A DNA stretch of 22,709 nt, taken from an uncultured Oscillospiraceae bacterium (GTDB taxonomy: Bacteria; Bacillota; Clostridia; Oscillospirales; Oscillospiraceae). Positions 1-4,970 of this stretch are shown piece after piece. The stretch spans positions 1 through 22,709 of the forward strand of contig CAKTLD010000022.1 in assembly GCA_934572445.1 (NCBI GenBank), written 5' to 3'. Each line of letters begins with the position of its first letter. Position 1 is the stretch's first letter. Under the pieces are notes generated by a model. The model was not told the DNA's origin. It saw only the letters and a list, made by a program, of their open reading frames with translations, and ran no database searches. A program made the position numbers and the translations under genes.

Positions 1-1
1 G

Positions 2-79
2 ATCCCGGAGGCCGACATTATCATGGAAACAAGAAAAGGCGTAGCACTCAGCTACGCCCCGGAACAGGTTGCAGTATAA
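2..79 (+). CDS. C-terminal end of an unidentified gene (partial)
   Basis: An open frame enters from the left edge and ends at TAA 77-79, giving 25 residues that end in LSYAPEQVAV. The stop overlaps the Shine-Dalgarno of the next gene, as expected for two genes of one operon. Too little remains to assign a family. The coding call rests only on the open frame and the tight coupling to the recombinase-like gene. Confidence 0.4.
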   Translation: MPEADIIMETRKGVALSYAPEQVAV

Positions 80-93
80 GGAGGTACGACACG

Positions 94-444
94 ATGAAAG
101 CCTATTTCTATTGCCGCGTCGCTCACGATGATAGCTTTTCTTTGGAACGGCAGGCCGAGGAGCTTCGCCGCTATGCGGAACAAGCCGGGTACACCATCGT
201 TGGTGCTGCCGCCGAGCATGGCTCTGGAATGACCCTTGACCGTCCGGCTCTGCAAGAGGTGATGGAGGCCGTCCTTGCCGGAAAGGTGGATGTGGTGCTG
301 ATAAGCAGCCTTGACCGTATAGGGCGGGACTGGGGCATGACAAAGCAGTACATCGCCCTGCTGACCGAGCATAAGGTCAAGCTGCTGTGCCTGCGGGAAC
401 GGGTGAGCATCGACAGCTCCAGCTTTTCACCATTCTTCACATAA
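94..444 (+). CDS. Serine-recombinase-like N-terminal domain protein, probably catalytically inactive
   Basis: This 116-residue protein matches the N-terminal catalytic fold of resolvases and invertases: YFYCRVAHDD at residues 4-13, SLERQ shortly after, and the LDRIGRD motif near residue 76. In active members the first motif reads Y-x-R-V-S with Ser as nucleophile. Here that position is Ala, so DNA cleavage is not expected. The protein stops after this domain and has no DNA-binding C-terminal region. AGGAGG at 79-84 gives a strong ribosome site and fixes the ATG at 94. Small proteins of this type are common in integrative elements of gut Firmicutes, where their role is unclear. It lies outside the CRESS-type element and probably marks a second mobile element to the left. 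Confidence 0.75.
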   Translation: MKAYFYCRVAHDDSFSLERQAEELRRYAEQAGYTIVGAAAEHGSGMTLDRPALQEVMEAVLAGKVDVVLISSLDRIGRDWGMTKQYIALLTEHKVKLLCLRERVSIDSSSFSPFFT

Positions 445-496
445 AAAAGCAGAGTGTCCATTACAGGATACTCAGATCCTATAAGGACACTCTGCA
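443..496 (-). terminator. Hairpin terminator beside the displaced tRNA fragment
   Basis: GCAGAGTGTCC (449-459) pairs with GGACACTCTGC (485-495), with an inner GGAT/ATCC helix. On the minus strand the hairpin is followed by a T-run (A-run 443-448 on plus). It sits where a tRNA-Pro transcript would end, just past the CCA of the 497-541 fragment. It could be the earlier terminator of the tRNA gene, or one brought by the element to the left. It can also end plus-strand transcription of the recombinase-like gene, less efficiently. Confidence 0.65.
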
Positions 497-541
497 TGGT
501 CCGAGTGGCGGGATTTGAACCCACGGCCTCATGGTCCCGAA
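497..541 (-). repeat. Displaced tRNA-Pro 3' fragment, distal attachment site
   Basis: These 45 bp repeat the 3' part of the intact tRNA-Pro gene (4745-4789) from the anticodon loop to CCA. Only two positions differ: 511 G versus 4759 A, and 521 C versus 4769 T. Both lie in the T-stem and pair with each other (positions 52:62), so each copy can fold. Similarity stops at 541. This is the expected scar of tyrosine-integrase insertion into a tRNA gene: the element restores the tRNA 3' end on the integrase side and pushes the old end to the far side. Confidence 0.9.
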
Positions 542-640
542 AGTGCGGAACGGGGTCATGGTCTATCACGTCCTCCCTCATCTGCTCACAGCAAAGCCCT
601 TGTGTTTTCAATGGTTTGAGCGCTTTTCTATTTGAAAATC

Positions 641-703
641 CTTAGAACGTCCTGAATTCCTCAAAAATGAAAAATTCAGAAACTGTTAGAAAAAATGTTA
701 GAA
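641..703 (+). repeat. Paired GTTAGAA repeats near the left element end
   Basis: GTTAGAA occurs at 685-691 and 697-703, 12 bp apart, with a near copy CTTAGAA at 641-647. The same heptamer is paired at the other end of the element (4656-4673). Short direct repeats at both ends of an integrated element are the usual form of arm-type sites bound by the N-terminal domain of tyrosine integrases. That role is inferred. Confidence 0.5.
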
Positions 704-725
704 CTCATCTGCTGTTATCGTAAAG

Positions 726-764
726 ACTGGCATGGTGCGCCATTTTAAGGCGCACCATGCCAGT
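726..764. terminator. 16-bp perfect stem-loop after the DUF2726 gene
   Basis: The 16-bp arms 726-741 and 749-764 are perfectly complementary, around a 7-base AT loop (ATTTTAA). It lies 3 bases past the stop of the minus-strand DUF2726 gene, the place of a terminator, but neither side has a good T-run. It may be an unusual terminator, a structure that protects the mRNA end, or a secondary single-strand origin. The last is speculative. Confidence 0.5.
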
Positions 765-767
765 TGT

Positions 768-1316
768 CTATTGAGCGTCGATGCCGATAATTTCACGCTC
801 TAACAGCTTTTCATCAAAACTGTCCATGTGCAGGATAGTATAGCCCGTGCTCATTAAGACTTCATCAACAAAGGTATCTCTTTCCGCACGATCTGCGCGC
901 CGGTGGCTTGTGTCGTCAAGTTCGATAACCCATCTTGCAACAAGCTTTGCATCACAAAGGACAAAATCAACGTGCTTTGCCTGAATCTTATAGAAATATG
1001 TTTTGTATTTTTGCTGTCCGCGTCGTGGTTCTACTAAATCGAGAAGGCGAACTTTTGCAAAAAGGAACAGTCCATTCCGGTCAGCAAAGGTTCTCAACTT
1101 GTGATAAAACGCCTTTTCGTTATAAGAGAAAAGCCACTTGGGTTGGTAAGCTTTGGAATAGTCGATATACTCCGAAGTGTACTCTTCATTTTCGCCGTAT
1201 TCGTCAAGATTATTTTCATAAAAATAATCGGATTCTCTGCGATAATCAATTCTTTTTATCACTATCAACACGCACAGCGCAAGTATAACAAACACGCCTA
1301 ATATCATCGTTGTCAT
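768..1316 (-). CDS. Membrane-anchored DUF2726 (nuclease-like fold) protein
   Basis: The 182-residue protein starts with one hydrophobic segment (about residues 4-20) followed by KR, so the rest should be cytoplasmic. An acidic linker (25-55) leads to a DUF2726 domain (about 65-175). The core has HVDFVL with D117, then IELDD with E132 and D134, then TSHRRADRAERD. This D...ExD spacing resembles PD-(D/E)XK nucleases, and DUF2726 is generally regarded as nuclease-like. A GGAGG box at 1325-1329 fixes ATG at 1316. It is the only leftward gene of the element and is transcribed from a near-consensus promoter that overlaps the regulator promoter. It may be cargo, for example interference with other DNA; it is not an obvious replication part. 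The function is not known to me. Confidence 0.8.
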   Translation of the reverse strand: MTTMILGVFVILALCVLIVIKRIDYRRESDYFYENNLDEYGENEEYTSEYIDYSKAYQPKWLFSYNEKAFYHKLRTFADRNGLFLFAKVRLLDLVEPRRGQQKYKTYFYKIQAKHVDFVLCDAKLVARWVIELDDTSHRRADRAERDTFVDEVLMSTGYTILHMDSFDEKLLEREIIGIDAQ

Positions 1317-1349
1317 TGTTTATCCCTCCTAAAATTCTAGTTCTGTCTT

Positions 1350-1399
1350 CTGACAGGACAATCTATAGACAATATACCGATAAGATTGTCCTATGTCAA
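1350..1399. promoter_or_regulatory. Overlapping divergent promoters with inverted-repeat operator
   Basis: Minus strand: -35 TTGACA (1399-1394), 17-bp spacer, -10 TATATT (1376-1371), driving the DUF2726 gene. Plus strand: -35 CTGACA (1350-1355), 17-bp spacer, -10 TATACC (1373-1378), driving the XRE gene. The two -10 boxes overlap, so both promoters cannot be occupied at once. A perfect 10-bp inverted repeat, AGGACAATCT (1355-1364) and AGATTGTCCT (1383-1392), lies within the two spacers, with a third GACAAT half-site at 1368-1373. This is the layout of a two-way switch, most likely bound by the adjacent XRE protein. Confidence 0.75.
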
Positions 1400-1418
1400 G
1401 ACAAGTGAGGAACAGCAA

Positions 1419-1655
1419 ATGGCAAGGATTATTGATGGCGCTGAAATGAATCTGATAGGCAGCAATCTAAAAAGGCTACGTCAGGAACGCGGATGGAGTC
1501 AGCAGCTGCTTTCCAACAAACTGGAAACAGTCGCGGTCTATATTTGCCGCGGTTCAATTTCCAGAATCGAAGACAAGCAAAGAACTGTCACTGATATTGA
1601 GCTTTACGGGCTGGCCAATGTTTTGGGCGTTGCCATTACAGACTTATTTGAATAA
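1419..1655 (+). CDS. Small XRE-family helix-turn-helix regulator
   Basis: The 78-residue product is almost only a Cro/C1-type domain: LIGSNLKRLRQERGWSQQLL opens the helix-turn-helix, ISRIEDKQR supplies the recognition-helix end, and LYGLANVLGVAITDLFE closes the fold. I chose ATG 1419, led by GTGAGGA at 1406-1412, over the upstream in-frame TTG at 1386, because TTG lies at the predicted transcription start and inside the operator. It probably represses its own promoter and the divergent DUF2726 promoter through the AGGACAATCT inverted repeat. A hairpin terminator follows. Confidence 0.85.
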   Translation: MARIIDGAEMNLIGSNLKRLRQERGWSQQLLSNKLETVAVYICRGSISRIEDKQRTVTDIELYGLANVLGVAITDLFE

Positions 1656-1661
1656 AAAATG

Positions 1662-1706
1662 CAGCGCAGCTTTTCCGTTCCGGCTGCGCTGTAATTCTTG
1701 TATTTT
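1662..1706 (+). terminator. Terminator of the XRE gene
   Basis: CAGCGCAGC (1662-1670) pairs with GCTGCGCTG (1683-1691). The tail TAATTCTTGTATTTT is T-rich but interrupted, so termination may be partial. It separates the regulator from the ribbon-helix-helix/Rep side. Confidence 0.6.
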
Positions 1707-1760
1707 GGAGTTACTCCAAAATACTCCTTGACTTTTTACGTTGTTTTGTGGTACGTTATT
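1701..1760 (+). promoter_or_regulatory. Promoter with palindromic operator and TACGTTRTT direct repeats
   Basis: A perfect palindrome with 11-bp arms and one centre base fills 1701-1723 (core ATTTTGGAGT and its complement). It is followed directly by -35 TTGACT (1728-1733) and, 18 bp on, TACGTT (1752-1757) as a weak -10. TACGTTGTT (1737-1745) and TACGTTATT (1752-1760) form a direct repeat spaced 15 bp. Ribbon-helix-helix proteins often bind short repeats in their own promoter, so the gene at 1786 is the likely user of one of these sites. Confidence 0.6.
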
Positions 1761-1785
1761 ATTGCTTAGAAAAGAGGTGAATGAA

Positions 1786-2043
1786 ATGCCATCGGATAAG
1801 AAGCGCATCAATCTGACAATTCCCGATGAAATTTATGAACGGCTACAGGCTTATAAAAACGAAACTGGAATTGTCAACGACGCAACAGCTTGCTTGCAGC
1901 TTATTGTACAACAGCTGAACGCACACGCTAATAATAAAGCGGTCTTGCATTTTTTGCAGAATTCAACACTGGAACAGTTACAGCAGGCTGCTAACGAAGG
2001 CGCGGCACAATTTCAGGAGCTGCGAGAGAAAGGCATTACCTGA
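1786..2043 (+). CDS. Ribbon-helix-helix (CopG/Arc-like) DNA-binding protein
   Basis: The 85-residue protein begins with the fold KKRINLTIPDEIYERLQAY at residues 5-23: a short beta strand and first helix. The second helix follows after ETGIVNDATACLQLIVQQL. The rest is a Gln/Ala-rich helical tail (about 45-85) that may multimerise. AGAGGTG at 1773-1779 places the start at ATG 1786 rather than the upstream in-frame TTG at 1741. It lies immediately before the origin and rep, the position of copy-number regulators such as CopG in rolling-circle plasmids, so control of rep is a reasonable inference. A partitioning role is possible but no partner ATPase is present. Confidence 0.75.
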   Translation: MPSDKKRINLTIPDEIYERLQAYKNETGIVNDATACLQLIVQQLNAHANNKAVLHFLQNSTLEQLQQAANEGAAQFQELREKGIT

Positions 2044-2248
2044 TTTATGCAGAAATCCGCAAGAGAAACGGGTGTTCCTGCGCGGAAATGCGAGAGCGTA
2101 GCGGCTCGCATCCCGTCCGACCGAGTGGCAGGCTTTGCCGACAAGCAACGGCTTACGATGTCAAGTAAGGCGATAGCCTACCGCTGCACCACCAGCAAAA
2201 GAGAGCGAAGCATCGCTTTCTATAACCGCGTCCCGTAAGGGACACGAA
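2044..2248 (+). other. Hairpin-rich non-coding origin flank
   Basis: About 200 bp without a convincing gene. It holds several short inverted repeats: GCGAG/CTCGC around 2090-2110, AGCGA/TCGCT near 2203-2216, and GTCCC-GTAA-GGGAC at 2230-2243, immediately before the origin stem. The decamer GTCCCGTAAG (2230-2239) recurs at 2361-2370 on the other side of the origin. Such dense structure and repeats beside a rolling-circle origin suggest Rep-binding iterons or a single-strand origin. Confidence 0.5.
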
Positions 2249-2276
2249 ACACAGGGGTTAGTATTACCCCCTGTGT
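2249..2276 (+). other. CRESS-type rolling-circle origin: stem-loop with TAGTATTAC
   Basis: A perfect 9-bp stem, ACACAGGGG (2249-2257) with CCCCTGTGT (2268-2276), exposes a 10-base loop. The loop contains TAGTATTAC at 2259-2267. This is the nonanucleotide at the replication origin of circoviruses and nanoviruses; geminiviruses use TAATATTAC. In those viruses Rep nicks between bases 7 and 8, which here predicts a nick between T2265 and A2266. The stem-loop ends 67 bases before the rep start, on the strand that encodes rep. Sequence, loop placement and distance to a CRESS-type Rep all agree. Confidence 0.93.
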
Positions 2277-2343
2277 AACGATGAAATTTGAGTACATTCC
2301 GTTGAAAGGAGGATTGACGCAGCAAAAGAAAGGAGTATTTATT

Positions 2344-3267
2344 ATGCCTCGTGAAACCTCGTCCCGTAAGTACCTGCTGACAATCAATAACCCAAAAGAG
2401 CATGGCTTTTACCATGCACTTATTCGGCAGAACCTTGAACAGCTCAAAGGCTGTTTCTATTGGTGTCTGTGCGACGAGGTTGGTGAAGAAGGCACACCGC
2501 ATACACACATCTATGCGGCATTTAAGAATCAAGTCATGTTTTCGACAATAAAGCAGCGCTTCTATGCTGCGCACATTGATGCTGCTCGCGGAAGTCATAG
2601 TGAAAACCGCGACTATATTCGCAAAGAGGGAAAATGGCGAGATACAGAAAAGGCGGAAACAAATCTTCCTGAAACGTTTGAGGAATCATGTGAGCTGCCC
2701 GTAGAAAGCGACCGCCGCGTAAAACAGTCTGAAGCGATTCTTGCAATGGTGGAGGACGGTGCAAGCGACGGTGAGATCATGCGAGCCTATCCGTCTGCCA
2801 TGAATCACCTGAAGAATATCGAACAGGCACGTCAAACACTGTTGGAAGAAAAATATGGTGAAGAGTGGCGCAATGTTGATGTAGCATATATTTGGGGCAA
2901 AACAGGCGTTGGAAAGACGCGAAGCGTCGTAGAGAAGCACGGATACAGGAACGTGTTTCGCGTAACCAACTATACGCATCCGTTTGACGGCTACAAAGGA
3001 CAGGATGTTATTCTGTTCGATGAATTTCGCAGCAGTCTGAAATTCTCTGATATGCTTTCATACATTGATGGACACCCTGTTATGCTCCCTTGCCGCTATT
3101 CGGATAAGGTTGCCTGCTACACCAAGGTATATATTATCAGCAATATTCCGCTCGAAAAGCAATATCCCCTTGTACAGATAGAAGAGCCTGCGGGTTATGA
3201 AGCGTTTCGCAGACGTATTAAAGAAGTATACGAAATGTTGCCCGACAGCAGCGATATGCCGTTTTAA
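2344..3267 (+). CDS. rep: CRESS-DNA-virus-type Rep: HUH endonuclease fused to SF3 helicase
   Basis: The 307-residue initiator should nick the origin loop, stay covalently attached through its tyrosine, and unwind the DNA for rolling-circle replication. The HUH domain shows motif I YLLTINNP (10-17), motif II HTHIY with metal ligands H53 and H55, and motif III DYIRKEG with catalytic Y91 and K94. The helicase domain shows Walker A GKTGVGKT (185-192), Walker B ILFDEF (223-228) and motif C IISN (264-267, N267 as sensor). All key residues are intact. ATG 2344 is preferred because AAAGGAG (2329-2335) sits 8 bases upstream and motif I begins soon after; an in-frame ATG at 2281 touches the origin and has no ribosome site. 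The length fits viral and plasmid CRESS Reps. Excisionase and integrase genes follow closely. Confidence 0.95.
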   Translation: MPRETSSRKYLLTINNPKEHGFYHALIRQNLEQLKGCFYWCLCDEVGEEGTPHTHIYAAFKNQVMFSTIKQRFYAAHIDAARGSHSENRDYIRKEGKWRDTEKAETNLPETFEESCELPVESDRRVKQSEAILAMVEDGASDGEIMRAYPSAMNHLKNIEQARQTLLEEKYGEEWRNVDVAYIWGKTGVGKTRSVVEKHGYRNVFRVTNYTHPFDGYKGQDVILFDEFRSSLKFSDMLSYIDGHPVMLPCRYSDKVACYTKVYIISNIPLEKQYPLVQIEEPAGYEAFRRRIKEVYEMLPDSSDMPF

Positions 3268-3280
3268 GGGGGTGGGCTGA

Positions 3281-3472
3281 TTGTTGAATGACTACCCCGA
3301 TATCCTCACGGTGGAACAGCTTGCGCAAATCCTCGGAATCGGTATCAATGCTGCTTACAGGCTTGTCAACGACGGCACGATTGGCTGCCGCCGTATCGGT
3401 AAAACGATTCGCATTCCCAAAGTATGTGTAACGGACTATATCAATGCAGCCCGCTTCACAGTAAAACGATAA
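3281..3472 (+). CDS. Excisionase-like helix-turn-helix protein
   Basis: The 63-residue protein carries one MerR-like winged helix: ILTVEQLAQILGIG (about 8-21), AAYRLVNDG, then CRRIGKTIRIPK and DYI, the pattern of the excisionase/HTH_17 family. These proteins bend attachment-site DNA and push a tyrosine integrase toward excision. The start is TTG 3281 (or TTG 3284); the Shine-Dalgarno AGGGGGTGG lies at 3267-3275, and no in-frame ATG serves the domain. It begins 13 bases after the rep stop and ends 30 bases before the integrase start, so rep, this gene and int look like one operon. Confidence 0.82.
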   Translation: MLNDYPDILTVEQLAQILGIGINAAYRLVNDGTIGCRRIGKTIRIPKVCVTDYINAARFTVKR

Positions 3473-3502
3473 CAGCAGACGAACTGTTGAAAGGAGAACA
3501 AC

Positions 3503-4651
3503 ATGACAGGAAGTCTGCAAATTAAAAATGGAAAATTTTATATGGTGCTAAATTGCACCGAAAACGGAAAACGCAAGCAAAAGTGGCTTGCGACAGGTCT
3601 GCCCGAAAAAGGCAACAAACGCAAAGCCGAGCAAATGCTGCACGAAAAGCTTGCTGCATTGGAACACGCTGCGCCGTCCAATAATGCCGCCGATATTCTG
3701 TTCACGGAGTACATACGCTACTGGCTCACCATCGTCGAACAACGTGTGGATGCCGTCACAATGCAGAGCTATCGTGCCATTACGGAACGGCACATTCTGC
3801 CTTGGTTTTCCAACTGCGGATTAACGCTTGCCGCCGTTAATAGAAAGTCGATACAGGCATTTCTCGACGAAAAGGGGAGTTGTGGCCGACTTGACGGAAA
3901 AGGCGGTCTTTCTCCAAAAAGCATACGCGAGCTAAAAAACATCATCAACCAAGTGTTGAATGAAGCCATTCGTGAAGAGCTATTGACGGTCAATCCCTGT
4001 TCCCTGCTGCGTTTGCCCCCAAAAGCTCGTCCACAGGCGCAATTTTACACTGCGGAGCAGCTCAACATATTGCTGCAAGAAGCTCAACAGGAGCAGCTAT
4101 ACCCTATTATCAAAACCGCTATTATCTACGGTCTACGGCGCAGTGAGCTATTGGGACTAAAGTGGGATAGTATCGACTTTGAAAACAATGTGCTGACCAT
4201 CAAGCACACCGTTGTCAAAATCTATGAAACAGTGGAAAAGGATAAGGCCAAAACGAAAAGCAGTTATCGCAGCTTTCCGCTGCTGCCGGAAATGCGAGAT
4301 CTCTTCCTTGAGCTGAAACAGGAGCAGCGGGAAAATAAACGTTTATTTGGCAAATGCTACATTGAAAGCGACTATGTTTTTTGTTGGCCTGATGGTCACC
4401 CTGTTACTCCCGATTATGTCAGTCACCGATTCGGAAAGATTCTCAAAAAGCATAACTTGCCGCACATTCGCTTTCACGAACTTCGTCATAGCTGCGCGAG
4501 CTTGCTTATCAACAACGGCTGTGGGTTGAAAGAAGTGCAGGAATGGCTCGGACATTCGGATATCAGCACGACCGCAAACATTTATGGCCACTTGGAGACG
4601 CAGCGAAAACAGGCCATGGCGCAAAAGCTGTCAAGCTGCATCAACATCTAA
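3503..4651 (+). CDS. int: Tyrosine integrase of the element
   Basis: The 382-residue site-specific recombinase has an N-terminal arm-binding region (about 5-60), a SAM-like core-binding domain (about 65-165) and a catalytic domain (about 180-370). The catalytic residues are visible: R212 in GLRRSELLGL, a lysine near 250-252, H325-x-x-R328 in FHELRHS, H351 in WLGHSD and nucleophile Y361 in NIYGHL. AAAGGAG at 3490-3496 serves ATG 3503. It is of Tn916/phage type and about normal length, with no sign of decay. It ends 94 bp from the restored tRNA-Pro 3' end, next to GTTAGAA repeats it may bind. It should insert the Rep-made circle into the tRNA gene and, with the Xis-like protein, excise it. Confidence 0.95.
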   Translation: MTGSLQIKNGKFYMVLNCTENGKRKQKWLATGLPEKGNKRKAEQMLHEKLAALEHAAPSNNAADILFTEYIRYWLTIVEQRVDAVTMQSYRAITERHILPWFSNCGLTLAAVNRKSIQAFLDEKGSCGRLDGKGGLSPKSIRELKNIINQVLNEAIREELLTVNPCSLLRLPPKARPQAQFYTAEQLNILLQEAQQEQLYPIIKTAIIYGLRRSELLGLKWDSIDFENNVLTIKHTVVKIYETVEKDKAKTKSSYRSFPLLPEMRDLFLELKQEQRENKRLFGKCYIESDYVFCWPDGHPVTPDYVSHRFGKILKKHNLPHIRFHELRHSCASLLINNGCGLKEVQEWLGHSDISTTANIYGHLETQRKQAMAQKLSSCINI

Positions 4652-4673
4652 CACCGTTAGAAAAGTGTTAGAA
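4647..4673 (+). repeat. Paired GTTAGAA repeats near the right element end
   Basis: GTTAGAA occurs at 4656-4662 and 4667-4673, 11 bp apart; TCTAAC at 4647-4652 is an inverted copy of GTTAGA overlapping the int stop. They mirror the pair at 685-703 and are candidate integrase arm sites. Confidence 0.5.
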
Positions 4674-4700
4674 ATCGCGAGCTTTCTCCGCTGTCAGGGC

Positions 4701-4741
4701 AAAATAAAAAATCCTCAAAGCCTTACGGCTTCAAGGATTTT
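4701..4741 (-). terminator. Terminator of tRNA-Pro, supplied by the element
   Basis: AAAATCCT (4708-4715) and AAGCC (4718-4722) pair with GGCTT (4727-4731) and AGGATTTT (4734-4741), with a small CA/CA internal loop. On the minus strand it is followed by a T-rich run (plus A-run 4701-4711). It begins 4 bases past the tRNA CCA end and lies inside the element, so the element provides both the tRNA 3' half and its terminator. Confidence 0.8.
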
Positions 4742-4744
4742 CGT

Positions 4745-4820
4745 TGGTCCGAGTGGCGAGATTTGAACTCACGGCCTCATGGTCCCGAACCATGCGCGCT
4801 ACCAACTGCGCTACACCCGG
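4745..4820 (-). tRNA. tRNA-Pro (anticodon CGG), proximal attachment site
   Basis: The minus strand folds into a full cloverleaf of 76 bases with encoded CCA (4747-4745). The acceptor stem CCGGGTG pairs with CACTCGG with one G-T pair. The D arm is GCGC/GCGC, the anticodon stem CATGG/CCATG has loop TTCGGGA with anticodon CGG, and the T arm GTGAG/CTCGC has loop TTCAAAT. The 3' 45 bases (4745-4789) came with the integrated element; the 5' part is native. The T-stem pair 52:62 is A-T here but G-C in the displaced copy. Confidence 0.95.
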
Positions 4821-4840
4821 ATGCTCTGCACAACGACGAT

Positions 4841-4869
4841 ATTATATGTTTTTTCCAGCCGCCTGTCAA
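4841..4869 (-). promoter_or_regulatory. tRNA-Pro promoter
   Basis: A full consensus promoter reads leftward: -35 TTGACA (4869-4864), 17-bp spacer, -10 TATAAT (4846-4841), about 20 bases before the tRNA 5' end. Confidence 0.88.
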
Positions 4870-4970
4870 GAGCGGAATCAAGTTTTTTCAAATAAACCGT
4901 TCCGTCTCTATCGGCGCCGCGGTCAGGGACAGCTCCCGTTTCAGGGAACTGCCCTGCCGTAAGCCTCTTT

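Larger units (their letters stand above)
497..4789. mobile_element. Integrative element with CRESS-type Rep and origin, inserted in tRNA-Pro
   Basis: The element is bounded by the 45-bp tRNA-derived repeats at 497-541 and 4745-4789. The equivalent positions are 4248 bp apart, which predicts the size of the excised circle. It encodes a DUF2726 membrane protein, an XRE regulator, a ribbon-helix-helix protein, a CRESS-type Rep, an excisionase-like protein and a tyrosine integrase, and carries a TAGTATTAC stem-loop origin. There is no capsid gene, relaxase or conjugation gene, so it reads as an integrating rolling-circle plasmid. Its base composition is more AT-rich than the host genes to the right. 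The integrase lies beside the intact tRNA, as usual. Related bacterial plasmids with CRESS-like Reps are known; this specific gene set I cannot place without a search. Confidence 0.88.

Noticed and set aside
454..645. 63-residue plus-strand frame reading through the tRNA fragment
   Set aside because: Its core comes from translating the reverse of a tRNA 3' end, a well-known artefact; the same happens at 4744-4962.
2047..2238. 63-residue plus-strand frame before the origin
   Set aside because: It lies in hairpin-rich DNA, has no ribosome site, and its composition reflects inverted repeats rather than a protein fold.
2281..2343. Upstream in-frame ATG for rep at 2281
   Set aside because: It starts 4 bases after the origin stem, has no ribosome site and adds residues before motif I that CRESS Reps do not need.
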